Shown piece by piece: positions 7,238 to 15,890 of a DNA stretch of 64,000 bases. Where the stretch lies: assembly GCF_039543825.1 (NCBI RefSeq), contig NZ_BAABKM010000002.1, positions 1,954,133 through 2,018,132 of the forward strand, written 5' to 3'. How positions within the stretch are numbered: position 1 is the first letter of the stretch; each line of letters starts with the position of its first letter. A program made the translations under genes and the position numbers. Source of the DNA: Nocardioides conyzicola. Its GTDB lineage: Bacteria; Actinomycetota; Actinomycetes; Propionibacteriales; Nocardioidaceae. The notes below the pieces were generated by a model that searched no databases, was not told where the DNA came from, and saw nothing but the letters and a program-made list of their open reading frames with translations.

Positions 7238-8599
7238 GTGCCCGACCATCGCCCGACCTCGGGTCTACCTCAGCTCCCACCCGGCTTCCGCTTCGGGACG
7301 AGCACGGCGTCGTACCAGATCGAGGGGGCGGCGACCGAGGACGGCAAGGGCCCCAGCATCTGGGACACCTTCTGCAGCCAGCCGGGCCGGATCCAGGACG
7401 GCTCGAGCGGTGCGGTCGCGTGCGACCACTACCACCGGTACGCCGAGGACATCGCGCTGATGAAGCAGCTCGGGGTCGGCGGCTACCGGCTGTCCGTCTC
7501 GTGGCCGCGCATCCAGCCGAACGGCTCCGGCCCCGCCAACGCCAAGGGCCTCGCGTTCTACGACCGCCTCATCGACGAGCTGCTCGCCAACGACATCAAG
7601 CCGATGGTGACGCTCTACCACTGGGACCTGCCGCAGGCGCTCGAGGACGACGGCGGCTGGCTCAACCGCGCGACCGTCGACCGGTTCGCCGAGTACGCCG
7701 GGATCCTCGGTGAGAAGCTCGCCGACCGGGTCGAGCACTGGGTCCCGGTCAACGAGCCCAACGTCGTGATGATGATGGGCTACGCGATCGGCATGCACGC
7801 CCCCGGCCGCGAGCTGATGTTCGACGCCATGCCCGTCGCCCACCACCTGCTGCTGGCGCACGGCCGGGCCACGGTCGCGCTGCGCGCCGCGGGGGCGACC
7901 AGTGTCGGCTGCGCCAACAACCACGCCCCGATGTGGCCGGCGAGCGAGGACGCCGCCGACATCGGTGCCACCAAGCTCTTCGACGCTCTGTGGAACGGCA
8001 TGTTCAGCGAGCCGATGCTGCTCGGCCGCTACCCCGTCGACCTGGCCCCGCTCTTCGAGGGCATCGTCCAGGACGGCGACATGGCCACGATCCGCCAGCC
8101 GCTCGACTTCTACGGGGTCAACTACTACAACCCGTTCAAGATCGGCGCCGCCGGCGAGGAAGCGGAGATGCCGTTCGAGTTCCGCGAGCTGCTCGGCTAC
8201 CCCGTCACCGACTTCGGCTGGCCGGTCGTGCCCGACGCGCTGCGCGAGTGGCTGATCCTGCTGCGGGCGCGCTTCCGGGCCGCCCTGCCGCCGATCTACA
8301 TCACCGAGTCGGGCTGCGCCTACAACATGGGCCCGGACGAGAACGGCGTCGTCGACGACCAGCCCCGCATCGACTACCTCGACGCGCACCTGCGCGCGGT
8401 CGCCACCGCCGTGCAGCGCGGCGTCGACGTACGCGGCTACTACACGTGGTCCCTGATGGACAACTTCGAGTGGTCGGAGGGCTTCCAGCAGCGCTTCGGC
8501 CTGGTGCACATCGACTACGAGACGCTGAAGCGGACGCCGAAGCGCTCCTTCGCGTGGTTCGCCGAGATGGTCGCCGCGCAGACCCGGTCGCTGGGCTGA
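7238..8599 (+). CDS. glycoside hydrolase family 1 beta-glucosidase
   Basis: About 453 residues, a full-length GH1 TIM barrel with no signal peptide, so cytoplasmic. N-terminal signature FRFGTSTASYQIEGA; acid/base Glu173 in VNEPNVV; nucleophile Glu357 in YITESGCAYN; C-terminal YYTWSLMDNFEWSEGF. It hydrolyses beta-glucosides (or galactosides/fucosides) with retention. No in-frame ATG sits near the family N-terminus. GTG 7238 is chosen and GTG 7232 is an alternative; neither has a clear Shine-Dalgarno sequence, which suggests a leaderless mRNA. The divergent pirin gene begins at 7230, so the promoter must lie within pirin coding sequence. No transporter is adjacent. Confidence 0.92.
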   Translation: MPDHRPTSGLPQLPPGFRFGTSTASYQIEGAATEDGKGPSIWDTFCSQPGRIQDGSSGAVACDHYHRYAEDIALMKQLGVGGYRLSVSWPRIQPNGSGPANAKGLAFYDRLIDELLANDIKPMVTLYHWDLPQALEDDGGWLNRATVDRFAEYAGILGEKLADRVEHWVPVNEPNVVMMMGYAIGMHAPGRELMFDAMPVAHHLLLAHGRATVALRAAGATSVGCANNHAPMWPASEDAADIGATKLFDALWNGMFSEPMLLGRYPVDLAPLFEGIVQDGDMATIRQPLDFYGVNYYNPFKIGAAGEEAEMPFEFRELLGYPVTDFGWPVVPDALREWLILLRARFRAALPPIYITESGCAYNMGPDENGVVDDQPRIDYLDAHLRAVATAVQRGVDVRGYYTWSLMDNFEWSEGFQQRFGLVHIDYETLKRTPKRSFAWFAEMVAAQTRSLG

Positions 8600-8642
8600 C
8601 GGCCCGCCCGCTCAGCGCGCAGCGGCACCTACCGTTGTCGGC

Positions 8643-10010
8643 ATGAGGCGGCTCGGTGCGTGCGTGGTGGCGCTGGCGGGCCTCGCCACGGCTGCGTGCA
8701 CGTCGGCCCCGGTGCTCGCGCCGCCACCGCGACCGACGCCGTCGTCGTCAGCCCCGGCACCGTCCTCGGGAGAGGACTCGTCGACCACCCGGCCGCTGGT
8801 GCTGGCGGTCAACGCCCGTCGGCCGCCACTCGCGCTGACCGAGGCGCAGGCCCGTCGGGTGCTGCGGGGCGCCGCGACCGACTGGCGCCAGCTCGGCCAG
8901 CCCAGCGGGCCGCTGCGCACCACCCACCGCACGGACCCGCTGGGCCACCTGCCGATGGACATGGTCGCGGTGACGGTCGCGGACGCGGTCGGCCCTGCCG
9001 TACGGGTGGCCACGGTCGGCGGGATCGACCCGCTGCGCGAGCCTGCGGCGTACCCCCTCCAGGTCCAGGGCCCCGCGCCCGGACCGGTCACGACGCTGAC
9101 GGTCGTCGGCGACGTCATGCTCGGCCGGCGGGTGACCGGCTCGCCGCTGGCGCCGCTGGCCGCTCGCCTGGCGTCGGCCGACCTCACCGTCGGCAATCTG
9201 GAGAGCACGCTGGCCGAGCTCGGGCCGCCGCGGCAGGACCCGGTCACCGACTCGTTCTCCGCAGACCCGGGCGTGCGCGCCGACCTGCGCGCCGCGGGCT
9301 TCGACGCGGTCAGCCTGGCCAACAACCACACCGGCGACTTCGGCGCCGCGTCCCTGGTGCGGACCGTGGAGCTGCTCCGGGCGGGCGGCCTCGGGACGTT
9401 CGGCGCCGGTCGTGACCTGGCGCAGGCCCGCGAGCCGGAGGTGCTCGAGCGGCACGGCGTCCGCTTCGGGTTCCTCGGGTTCAACGCCATCGGCGAGACC
9501 CCCGAGGCCGCGCCGGGCCGGCCGGGGGCGCTCTCGGTCAGCATGCCGCCGCGCACCGGGCCGCTCGACCGGGGCGAGCTCGACCGCGTCCTCGCCGACG
9601 TACGCCGCCTCCAGCGCCGGGCGGACGTCGTGGTGGTGATGCCGCACTGGGGCACGCAGTACTCGCACCGGCCCGAGGCGATCCAGCACCAGGTCGCTCG
9701 CGAGCTCGCAGATGCCGGCGCGGACCTCGTCGTCGGCGGCCATCCGCACTGGGTGCAGGGTGCCGAGCAGATGGGCGGCACCCTGGTCGTCCACTCGCTC
9801 GGCAACTTCGTCTTCGACATGGACTTCATGTCCCAGACGATGGAGGGGCTGGTGCTGGAGGCGACGTTCTGGGGAGACCGGCTGATGGCGGCGGACTTCG
9901 TGCCCTACCGGCTCGGTCCCGACTTCGCGCCGCGGGTGGTGGCGCGGGACGAGGCGGCCGGCATCCTCGACCCCTTCTGGGACCTCAGCTCGCTCGCAGC
10001 CACGAGATGA
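8643..10010 (+). CDS. CapA-family metallophosphatase lipoprotein
   Basis: 455 residues. The first 20 or so residues form a lipoprotein signal ending in TAAC, followed by a Pro/Ser/Ala-rich linker. The CapA domain starts near residue 150: VVGDVMLGRRV (Asp157), VGNLESTL, VSLANNHTGDFG, VVVMPHWGTQYS, VVGGHPHWVQG and HSLGNFVFDMDF. These are the metallophosphatase ligands of the poly-gamma-glutamate capsule protein CapA. Many actinobacterial CapA proteins occur without pgsB/C partners, as here, and their substrate is unknown. The region before the CapA domain (about 50-140) is not recognised. The last 26 bp overlap the 3' end of the convergent M28 peptidase gene. Confidence 0.88.
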   Translation: MRRLGACVVALAGLATAACTSAPVLAPPPRPTPSSSAPAPSSGEDSSTTRPLVLAVNARRPPLALTEAQARRVLRGAATDWRQLGQPSGPLRTTHRTDPLGHLPMDMVAVTVADAVGPAVRVATVGGIDPLREPAAYPLQVQGPAPGPVTTLTVVGDVMLGRRVTGSPLAPLAARLASADLTVGNLESTLAELGPPRQDPVTDSFSADPGVRADLRAAGFDAVSLANNHTGDFGAASLVRTVELLRAGGLGTFGAGRDLAQAREPEVLERHGVRFGFLGFNAIGETPEAAPGRPGALSVSMPPRTGPLDRGELDRVLADVRRLQRRADVVVVMPHWGTQYSHRPEAIQHQVARELADAGADLVVGGHPHWVQGAEQMGGTLVVHSLGNFVFDMDFMSQTMEGLVLEATFWGDRLMAADFVPYRLGPDFAPRVVARDEAAGILDPFWDLSSLAATR

Positions 10011-10953
10011 GCAGGTCGCCGACGCGGCCCAGCTGAGCAGGGCTCACGACGGCGGGGACATCGGCCGCCGAGTGGTAGCCGGCGTACGGCGTGCTGCCGA
10101 CCCGGGCCGCGAGGAAGCCGGCGTCGGCGAACGACTCGTGGTCGCTGGCCGAGTCGTGCTCGACGACCGTCGGGATCCCGAGGTCGTCGGCCACGTCCGC
10201 GAGCCGGTCGCGCAGCGCGGCCGGCGTCCCCCCGACGGACGACAGTGGCACCACGGTGCCGACGCCGACCCGGTCCAGCGAGACCATCGCGCGCAGGTTG
10301 ATCCCGAGCTCGTCGGTCAGCTGCTCGACGTACGCCTTCGACCCGAAGTGGTGGAGGTCGCCGGGCCCGCGCGGCTCCTCGCCGCCGAAGGCGACCAGCA
10401 CCACCTGGGGGAAGCCGCGGAGCACGTGGGCGAGCTCCAGGAGCACCGCGACGCCCGAGGCGTTGTCCTCGGCACCGGGTGCGACGGCGACGGTGTCGAG
10501 GTGCGCCCCGACGACGACGTACGGCGCGGTCGGGTCGAACCCGAGGCCGGTCGCGACCACGTTGCTCGACCTCCCGGCGCGGACCGGGACGCCCCACGAG
10601 TCACCGGCCGGCACCCGGAACGGCTGGCGGTGCACGGAGTAGCCCGTTGCGGCGAACCGCCCCTCGACGTACGTCGCGGCGCGACGGAAGCCCGGGCCGG
10701 TGGCGAGCCGGGGGCCGATCACGTCGGCGAGGTGGCGGACGGTGCGCATGGCCCGCTGCCCGCTGAACCGGGGCAGCAGCTCGAGGGTGCCGCTGTGCTG
10801 GGCCGGGGTCGCGCTGGGGGTGGGGGTGTGGGTCGCGCTCGTGGCCGATGGGGTGGTGGGTGCCGGTGGCGGTGGCGAGGACCCGCCGGGGTCGTCCGAG
10901 CAGCCCGCCCCGAGCACGAGGACTGTGACGCAGACGACCATCCAGCGGCGCAT
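9985..10953 (-). CDS. M28-family zinc aminopeptidase, lipoprotein
   Basis: 322 residues. The signal peptide ends with the lipobox LGAGC (Cys18), followed by a Pro/Thr/Ser-rich spacer to about residue 55, so the enzyme is probably anchored on the outer face of the membrane. All five zinc ligands of the M28 co-catalytic site are visible: His151 and the adjacent Asp153 (GAHLDTV), Asp163 (AEDNASGVA), Glu192/Glu193 (GGEEPRG), Asp227 (VSLDRVG) and His294 (AGYHSAAD). It should remove N-terminal residues from peptides outside the cell, which fits the amino acid importer encoded immediately to the right and divergently. Its end overlaps the CapA-like gene by 26 bp. Confidence 0.92.
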   Translation of the reverse strand: MRRWMVVCVTVLVLGAGCSDDPGGSSPPPPAPTTPSATSATHTPTPSATPAQHSGTLELLPRFSGQRAMRTVRHLADVIGPRLATGPGFRRAATYVEGRFAATGYSVHRQPFRVPAGDSWGVPVRAGRSSNVVATGLGFDPTAPYVVVGAHLDTVAVAPGAEDNASGVAVLLELAHVLRGFPQVVLVAFGGEEPRGPGDLHHFGSKAYVEQLTDELGINLRAMVSLDRVGVGTVVPLSSVGGTPAALRDRLADVADDLGIPTVVEHDSASDHESFADAGFLAARVGSTPYAGYHSAADVPAVVSPAQLGRVGDLLISWLRAS

Positions 10954-11003
10954 GGTGAGACCGTAGCCCGGCGGGGGGACGGCATCAGCCCTACGCTTCT
11001 CCC

Positions 11004-11888
11004 ATGCGTGTACGTCGAACCCTGGCCGCCGTGGCCGTCCTGCCCCTCGCCCTCGCCGCAGTCGCCTGTGCCCCGGAGTCCGACGGCGGTTCGTCCGCCA
11101 AGGACCCGTCCGGATCGCCCGCCGCCACCGGCGACGCGTGCGCCACCGACGCCCTCGCGCTGCGGACGCCCGGCCAGCTGACGATCGGCACCGACTCCCC
11201 GGCGTACGAGCCGTGGTTCGTCGACAACGACCCGACCAACGGCAAGGGCTACGAGTCCGCCGTGGCGTACGCCGTCGCCGAGCAGCTCGGCTTCAGCAAG
11301 GACCAGGTGAAGTGGGTCAAGGTCCCCTTCAACTCGTCGTACAAGGCGGGTCCGAAGGACTTCGACTTCGACATCAACCAGATCTCGATCAGCGAGAAGC
11401 GCGCCCGGGCCGTCGACTTCTCCGACGGCTACTACGCCGCCGGCCAGGCCGTGCTCGCGCTGAAGGGCACCAAGGGCGCCGAGGCGAAGAGCCTCGCCGA
11501 CCTCAAGGGGCTGCGCCTCGCGGCGCAGACCGGCACCACCTCGCTGACCGCGATCCGCGACGTGATCAAGCCGGACACCGACCCGGTGGTCTTCGAGGAC
11601 ACCAACGCCGCCAAGCAGGCGCTGCAGAACGACCAGGTCGACGCGATCGTGGCCGACGTCCCCACCGCCTTCTACATCTCGTCGGCGGAGATCGACAACA
11701 GCGTGCTGGTCGGGCAGTTCCAGCCCGAGGCCGGTGAGCAGGAGGAGTTCGGCCTGCTGTTCGAGAAGGGCAGCGAGCTCGTCCCGTGCGTCAACACCGC
11801 CCTGGGGGCGCTTCAGGACGACGGCACGATCGCCCAGCTCGAGCAGCAGTGGCTCTCCGACGCCGTGGACGTTCCCGTCCTCCAGTGA
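11004..11888 (+). CDS. amino acid ABC transporter substrate-binding lipoprotein (SBP_bac_3)
   Basis: 294 residues. The lipoprotein signal MRVRRTLAAVAVLPLALAA ends at Cys22. The mature part is a type II periplasmic-binding fold of family 3: LTIGTDSPAYEPWF, the GKGYESAVAYAVAEQLGF segment, INQISISEKRARAVDFSDGY, and LRLAAQTGTTS. The RARAVDFS stretch carries the Arg that typically holds the amino acid carboxylate. It is the first gene of a three-gene importer operon (binding protein, permease, ATPase) joined by GTGA overlaps at 11885 and 12730. The substrate is probably a polar amino acid, but which one cannot be told. Confidence 0.92.
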   Translation: MRVRRTLAAVAVLPLALAAVACAPESDGGSSAKDPSGSPAATGDACATDALALRTPGQLTIGTDSPAYEPWFVDNDPTNGKGYESAVAYAVAEQLGFSKDQVKWVKVPFNSSYKAGPKDFDFDINQISISEKRARAVDFSDGYYAAGQAVLALKGTKGAEAKSLADLKGLRLAAQTGTTSLTAIRDVIKPDTDPVVFEDTNAAKQALQNDQVDAIVADVPTAFYISSAEIDNSVLVGQFQPEAGEQEEFGLLFEKGSELVPCVNTALGALQDDGTIAQLEQQWLSDAVDVPVLQ

Positions 11889-12733
11889 GCGACTGGACGC
11901 CGAGCCAGCACGAGCTCGAACGCCGGCGGCTGCGTCGGCAGCTGCGGACGCGGTCGGTCGCGATCGCGACGGTGATGACGGTCGTCGTCTTCGTCGCGCT
12001 CGGCCTCGGGATCACGGGGTCGCCGGGCTGGGCGTCGGTCAAGGAGCTGTTCTTCAGCCGGGCCGACGCGCGCGAGGCGCTGCCCGACATCTGGAGCGCC
12101 CTCTGGCTCAACATCAAGATGTTCCTCATCGCCGAGGCCTTCATCCTGGTCTTCGCGATGCTGATCGCCCTGGCCCGGGTGAGCCGGTCCCCGTGGCTGA
12201 CGCCGCTGCGGCTGGTCGCCGTCGCCTACACCGACGTCGTCCGCGGGATCCCGACGATCCTGCTGGTCTACCTGCTCGCGTTCGGCATGCCGGCGCTGCG
12301 GCTGCAGGGGACGCCCAACAGTGCGTTCTTCTGGGCGACGGTCGCGCTGATCATCTCCTACAGCGCGTACGTCGCCGAGGTCTTCCGCTCCGGCATCCAG
12401 GCGGTGCACCCGTCGCAGTGGGCGAGCGCCGAGGCGCTGGGGCTGTCGCGTCCCCAGACGCTGCGGCACGTCGTCGTACCCCAGGCCGTGCGCCGCGTCG
12501 TACCCCCGCTCCTCAACGACTTCGTGTCCCTGCAGAAGGACACCGCCCTGGCGTCGGCGGCCGGTGTGTTCGAGGCCGTCTTCGTCGCGCGCGACTACGG
12601 CAACTACAACTTCAACTACACGCCGCTGGTCGTCGTGTCCTGCTTCTTCATCGTGCTGACCGTGCCGCTGGCGCGGCTGTGCGACGGGCTGACCGCGCGG
12701 ATGCGGCGCCGCGAGCTGGCGGGTGCCTTGTGA
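11885..12733 (+). CDS. amino acid ABC transporter permease
   Basis: 282 residues from a GTG that overlaps the stop of the binding-protein gene. A charged N-terminal tail of about 25 residues precedes a first membrane helix, then the His/Glu/Gln-type permease core with several further helices. The EAA loop is clear: AEALGLSRPQTLRHVVVPQA. TDVVRGIPTILLVYL is the usual start of the conserved membrane domain. One permease gene only, so the channel is presumably a homodimer. It is coupled to the ATPase gene by another GTGA. The conserved permease domain matches polar amino acid importers. Confidence 0.92.
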   Translation: MSDWTPSQHELERRRLRRQLRTRSVAIATVMTVVVFVALGLGITGSPGWASVKELFFSRADAREALPDIWSALWLNIKMFLIAEAFILVFAMLIALARVSRSPWLTPLRLVAVAYTDVVRGIPTILLVYLLAFGMPALRLQGTPNSAFFWATVALIISYSAYVAEVFRSGIQAVHPSQWASAEALGLSRPQTLRHVVVPQAVRRVVPPLLNDFVSLQKDTALASAAGVFEAVFVARDYGNYNFNYTPLVVVSCFFIVLTVPLARLCDGLTARMRRRELAGAL

Positions 12734-13467
12734 GCGCGCTGCTCGAGGTCTCCGGCCTGCGCAAGTCGTACGGCGAGCGCCTCGTCCTCGACGACGTCTC
12801 GCTGACCGTCGAGCCGCACGACGTGATCTGCCTGATCGGCTCGTCGGGCTCGGGCAAGTCGACGCTGCTGCGCTGCCTGAACCTGCTCGAGGAGATCGAC
12901 GACGGGATCATCACCTTCGACGGCCGCGACATCTCCGACCCGCGGGTCGACGCCCGCGAGGTCCGGTCGCGGATCGGCATGGTCTTCCAGGCCTACAACC
13001 TCTTCCCGCACCTCTCGGTCCTCGACAACTGCACGCTCGCCCCGCGCAAGGTCCACGGCGTACGACGAGCGGAGGCGGAGGCCCGGGCGCTCTCGCTGCT
13101 GGAGAAGTTCGGCCTCGCCGAGCACGCGACCAAGCACCCCGACCGGCTGTCCGGCGGCCAGCAGCAGCGCGCCGCCCTGGTCCGCGCGCTCTGCACGAAC
13201 CCCACACTCCTGCTCCTCGACGAGATCACCGCCGCCCTCGACCCCGAGCTCGTCGGCGAGGTGCTGGCGATCGTGCGGGCCGAGGCCGAGGCCGGCATGA
13301 CGATGGTGATCGCCACCCACGAGATGGCCTTCGCCCGCGACGTCGCCACCTCCGTCTGCTTCCTCGACCAGGGCCGGATCCTCGAGCAGGGCCCGCCCGC
13401 CGAGATCTTCAGCGCCCCGCGCGAGGAGCGGACCCGGGAGTTCCTGCGGCGGGTGCTGCCGGCCTGA
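12730..13467 (+). CDS. amino acid ABC transporter ATP-binding protein
   Basis: 245 residues. Walker A GSSGSGKST at 37-45, Q-loop in GMVFQAYNLFPH, signature LSGGQQQRAALVRAL near 140-154, Walker B LLLLDEITAALDPE near 159-172, and switch His in IATHEM. The whole sequence resembles GlnQ/HisP-type ATPases of polar amino acid importers. It is the last gene of the operon. Its stop is 7 bp before the first arm of the tandem palindrome at 13475, which probably terminates the transcript. The Glu after the Walker B Asp is present, so the ATPase should be active. Confidence 0.93.
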   Translation: MSALLEVSGLRKSYGERLVLDDVSLTVEPHDVICLIGSSGSGKSTLLRCLNLLEEIDDGIITFDGRDISDPRVDAREVRSRIGMVFQAYNLFPHLSVLDNCTLAPRKVHGVRRAEAEARALSLLEKFGLAEHATKHPDRLSGGQQQRAALVRALCTNPTLLLLDEITAALDPELVGEVLAIVRAEAEAGMTMVIATHEMAFARDVATSVCFLDQGRILEQGPPAEIFSAPREERTREFLRRVLPA

Positions 13468-13474
13468 TTGCGCG

Positions 13475-13622
13475 GGGCAGCGGTGAGTGGGCAACCGTTT
13501 TCGCGGCCCGCCCTGTCTTGAACGGTTGCTGGCTCACCGCTGCCCGGGGGTGACGCGAGCGGCGGTGAGTGGGCAACCGTTTTCGCGGGTCATCGGTGCT
13601 GGAATGGTTGCTAGCTCACCGC
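13475..13622. repeat. two tandem ~82-bp palindromic units between convergent genes
   Basis: Unit 1 has arms 13475-13499 and 13521-13545 (22 of 25 paired). Unit 2 has arms 13562-13581 and 13603-13622 (about 16 of 20 paired). The left arms share an identical 26-bp stretch (13481-13506 and 13563-13588), offset by 82 bp, so the second unit is a tandem duplicate that has diverged in its right arm. The right arm of unit 2 contains the TAG stop (13613-13611) of the leftward gene. The sequence motif is different from the palindrome at 6457-6560. Likely roles are bidirectional termination and a dispersed repeat family. Confidence 0.85.
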
Positions 13623-14585
13623 TCCCCGCGGGGCCGAGCGGCGGATCCGGTCACGCCGTGGCCCGACCGCGGCGGAGACCGACCCGAAGAGCAGCTCCCA
13701 CTGCGTCCCGAATGTCGGCGGCGGCCCGTCGTACCCACCCTTGAGGAGAGTGCGGTAGACCTCGCCGACCAGGATCTTCGGTCGGGCGATGCGTTCCTTG
13801 GTGACCTGCACGTACTGCTGATCCCCAGAGCGGAACAGCGCGTAGCGGTCGAGGTCCGCGTTGTACTGCTCGCGGTCCTCCTGATGGTGGCTTCCTTCGT
13901 ACTCGACGACGGTCCGCCAGGCCGCGTAGACGAGGTCGCCGATGAGAGTGACCTCCTCGCCGACCGGGACCGCGACGTTGACCTCGGGGTTCGCGAGCCC
14001 GGCGAAGGTGAGGATGGGTCGGAGCTCGCTCTCCTTGAAGGACCGCGACCGCCCGTCCAGGTGCTCGAGGATCCAGAGCGCCTCGTCGGCACCGTGTCGC
14101 CACAGTCCGCTCAGCGCGAGGGCGCGGATCGCGGCGGCGTCGGTGTGTCCGTGGTGCAGGAGCCAGTCACCGACCTTGATCGCGTCGATGACGCGCGCGT
14201 GCGCACAGTAGGAGAGGTACGCCGCTGCCACCGTCACCCCGACCTGATCGGTTGGCGGCAGCCGTTTGGTGCGGTGGAGGAAGACTCCGTCGAGGTCGAG
14301 ATGCAGGTCTCCCTGCACGACGAAGCGGATCGGGCGTCGTGGGCCGAAGTCGAGGCCGAGCTGCTGGAGGCGGGTGATCCCCGTGAGCCGAGCCCCCTCC
14401 GGCAGGGCGAGCCGGGCGGCGCTGATCCAGTCGTCCGCGGTCATCTCATGGTCGGCGTGCCGCCACACGCCGTGGTGGATGCGAACGAAACGCCTGCCCT
14501 GCAACATGCGGGAGGTGATGCCCGCACTCAAGGCGTCGGTGCGGGTGAAGGGGCCGTGCTGGAGCCGGGGCGGGATCGGGTGCAT
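13611..14585 (-). CDS. AbiEi-antitoxin-like / DUF559-like protein
   Basis: 324 residues. The N-terminus has the winged-helix pattern of AbiEi antitoxin domains (FTRTDALSAGITSRMLQ, then RFVRIHHGVWRH, residues about 13-42). A C-terminal region near 225-260 carries WRTVVEYEGSHHQEDREQY, which resembles the PD-(D/E)xK-like core of DUF559/Vsr-type proteins common in actinobacteria. No AbiEii-type nucleotidyltransferase toxin is adjacent, so this is a lone member. Such standalone proteins are abundant in this phylum and have no established function. The start is ATG 14585. The TAG stop lies inside the neighbouring palindrome. It could be a defence remnant or a nuclease of unknown target. Confidence 0.72.
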   Translation of the reverse strand: MHPIPPRLQHGPFTRTDALSAGITSRMLQGRRFVRIHHGVWRHADHEMTADDWISAARLALPEGARLTGITRLQQLGLDFGPRRPIRFVVQGDLHLDLDGVFLHRTKRLPPTDQVGVTVAAAYLSYCAHARVIDAIKVGDWLLHHGHTDAAAIRALALSGLWRHGADEALWILEHLDGRSRSFKESELRPILTFAGLANPEVNVAVPVGEEVTLIGDLVYAAWRTVVEYEGSHHQEDREQYNADLDRYALFRSGDQQYVQVTKERIARPKILVGEVYRTLLKGGYDGPPPTFGTQWELLFGSVSAAVGPRRDRIRRSAPRGAVS

Positions 14586-14704
14586 GCCAGCAGTGCACGT
14601 TCGGATGGGCCGACGGGGTCCCCGCTGACGCTGCGGCTGTGGATGGACCTGCGTGGACGGTGCCTGTGGATGTGGCGTGGCCCGAACCCGGACGACCCCA
14701 ACCG

Positions 14705-14721
14705 TGACACCACTTCTGTCA
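14705..14721. promoter_or_regulatory. candidate MerR-type operator before the racemase gene
   Basis: TGACA-ccacttc-TGTCA is a perfect 5-bp inverted repeat with a 7-bp spacer, 11 bp before the racemase ATG. The identical arms and spacing occur at 21751-21767 between merR and fadA. Two occurrences, both before acyl-CoA genes, support a shared regulator; binding is inferred. Confidence 0.55.
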
Positions 14722-14732
14722 TGATGCGGGAC

Positions 14733-15890
14733 ATGACGTACGAGCTCGGACAAGGCACTGGCCCGCTCAAGGGCGTGAAGGTCGTGGAGATCGCCGGGAT
14801 CGGACCCGGACCGCACGCGTGCATGATCCTGGCGGACCTCGGGGCGGACGTGATCCGCATCGAGCGACCGGGCGGGCAGGCGCTCGCGGGCGGGGCGACG
14901 ATGCTGCTCAACCGCGGCCGGCCGAGCGTGGCGCTCAACCTCAAGGACCCGCAGGCCGTGGCGACCGTGCTCGAGCTGGTGCGGACGGCCGACGTGGTCA
15001 TCGAGGGGATGCGGCCGGGGGTGACCGAGCGCCTCGGCCTCGGCCCCGAGGACTGCCAGGCGGTCAACCCCAAGATCGTCTACGGGCGGATGACCGGCTG
15101 GGGCCAGGACGGGCCGCTGGCGCAGGCGGCCGGGCACGACATGAACTACATCGCCATCACCGGTGCGCTGCAGATGATGGGTCAGGACAAGGCCCGCCCG
15201 CACTTCCCGAGCAACCTCGTCGGGGACTTCGGCGGCGGCTCGACGTACCTCGTCATCGGCATCCTCGCCGCCCTCCTCGAGGCGAAGGTGAGCGGCCAGG
15301 GGCAGGTCATCGACGCCGCGATCGTGGACGGTACGGCGCACCTCAACGCGATGACAGCGGCCTTCCTCGCCAGCGGCGGCTACCACGAGGAGCGCGCCAG
15401 CAACCTGCTCGACGGCGGCGTCCCGTTCTACGACATCTACGAGACCTCGGACGGCAAGCACATGTCGGTCGGGTCGCTCGAGCCGCAGTTCTTCGACGCG
15501 CTCGTCACCCTCCTCGGCGTCAAGGACACCTGCCCCGGCCAGGGCGAGCCGCAGCGGTACGACGAGATGCGGCAGATCTTCACCGACACCTTCAGGAGCC
15601 GGACGCAGGCCGAGTGGATCGAGGTCTTCGAGGGCACGGACGCCTGCGTCGCCGGGATCATCCCCTTCACCGAGGCCGTCGAGCACCCGCACCTCACGGC
15701 CCGTGGCACCTTCGTCGAGCGCGACGGCATGGTCCAGCCCGTCCCGGCCCCCCGTTTCTCCCGCACCGAGCCGAGCCTGTCGCTGCCGCCGTCGAAGGCG
15801 GCCGGCGAGCACACCCGCGAGGCCCTCGCCGCCTGGGGGATCACCGACATCGACGAGCTGATCGACAGCGGCGTCGCCGTCCAGACCTGA
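14733..15890 (+). CDS. alpha-methylacyl-CoA racemase (CaiB/BaiF CoA-transferase family)
   Basis: 385 residues. The family III CoA-transferase fold begins with GPLKGVKVVEIAGIGPGPHA and LADLGADVIRIERPGG. The catalytic pair of AMACR/MCR enzymes is placed correctly: His135 (AAGHDMNYIAI) and Asp165 (VGDFGGGSTYL), 30 residues apart as in the Mycobacterium tuberculosis enzyme. It interconverts (R)- and (S)-2-methylacyl-CoA so that methyl-branched chains can enter beta-oxidation. Start choices are ATG 14721, 14724 or 14733; the last fits the family N-terminus best. A TGACA-N7-TGTCA operator lies just upstream, matching the one before fadA, which links it to the MerR-FadA-FadB locus. Confidence 0.92.
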   Translation: MTYELGQGTGPLKGVKVVEIAGIGPGPHACMILADLGADVIRIERPGGQALAGGATMLLNRGRPSVALNLKDPQAVATVLELVRTADVVIEGMRPGVTERLGLGPEDCQAVNPKIVYGRMTGWGQDGPLAQAAGHDMNYIAITGALQMMGQDKARPHFPSNLVGDFGGGSTYLVIGILAALLEAKVSGQGQVIDAAIVDGTAHLNAMTAAFLASGGYHEERASNLLDGGVPFYDIYETSDGKHMSVGSLEPQFFDALVTLLGVKDTCPGQGEPQRYDEMRQIFTDTFRSRTQAEWIEVFEGTDACVAGIIPFTEAVEHPHLTARGTFVERDGMVQPVPAPRFSRTEPSLSLPPSKAAGEHTREALAAWGITDIDELIDSGVAVQT

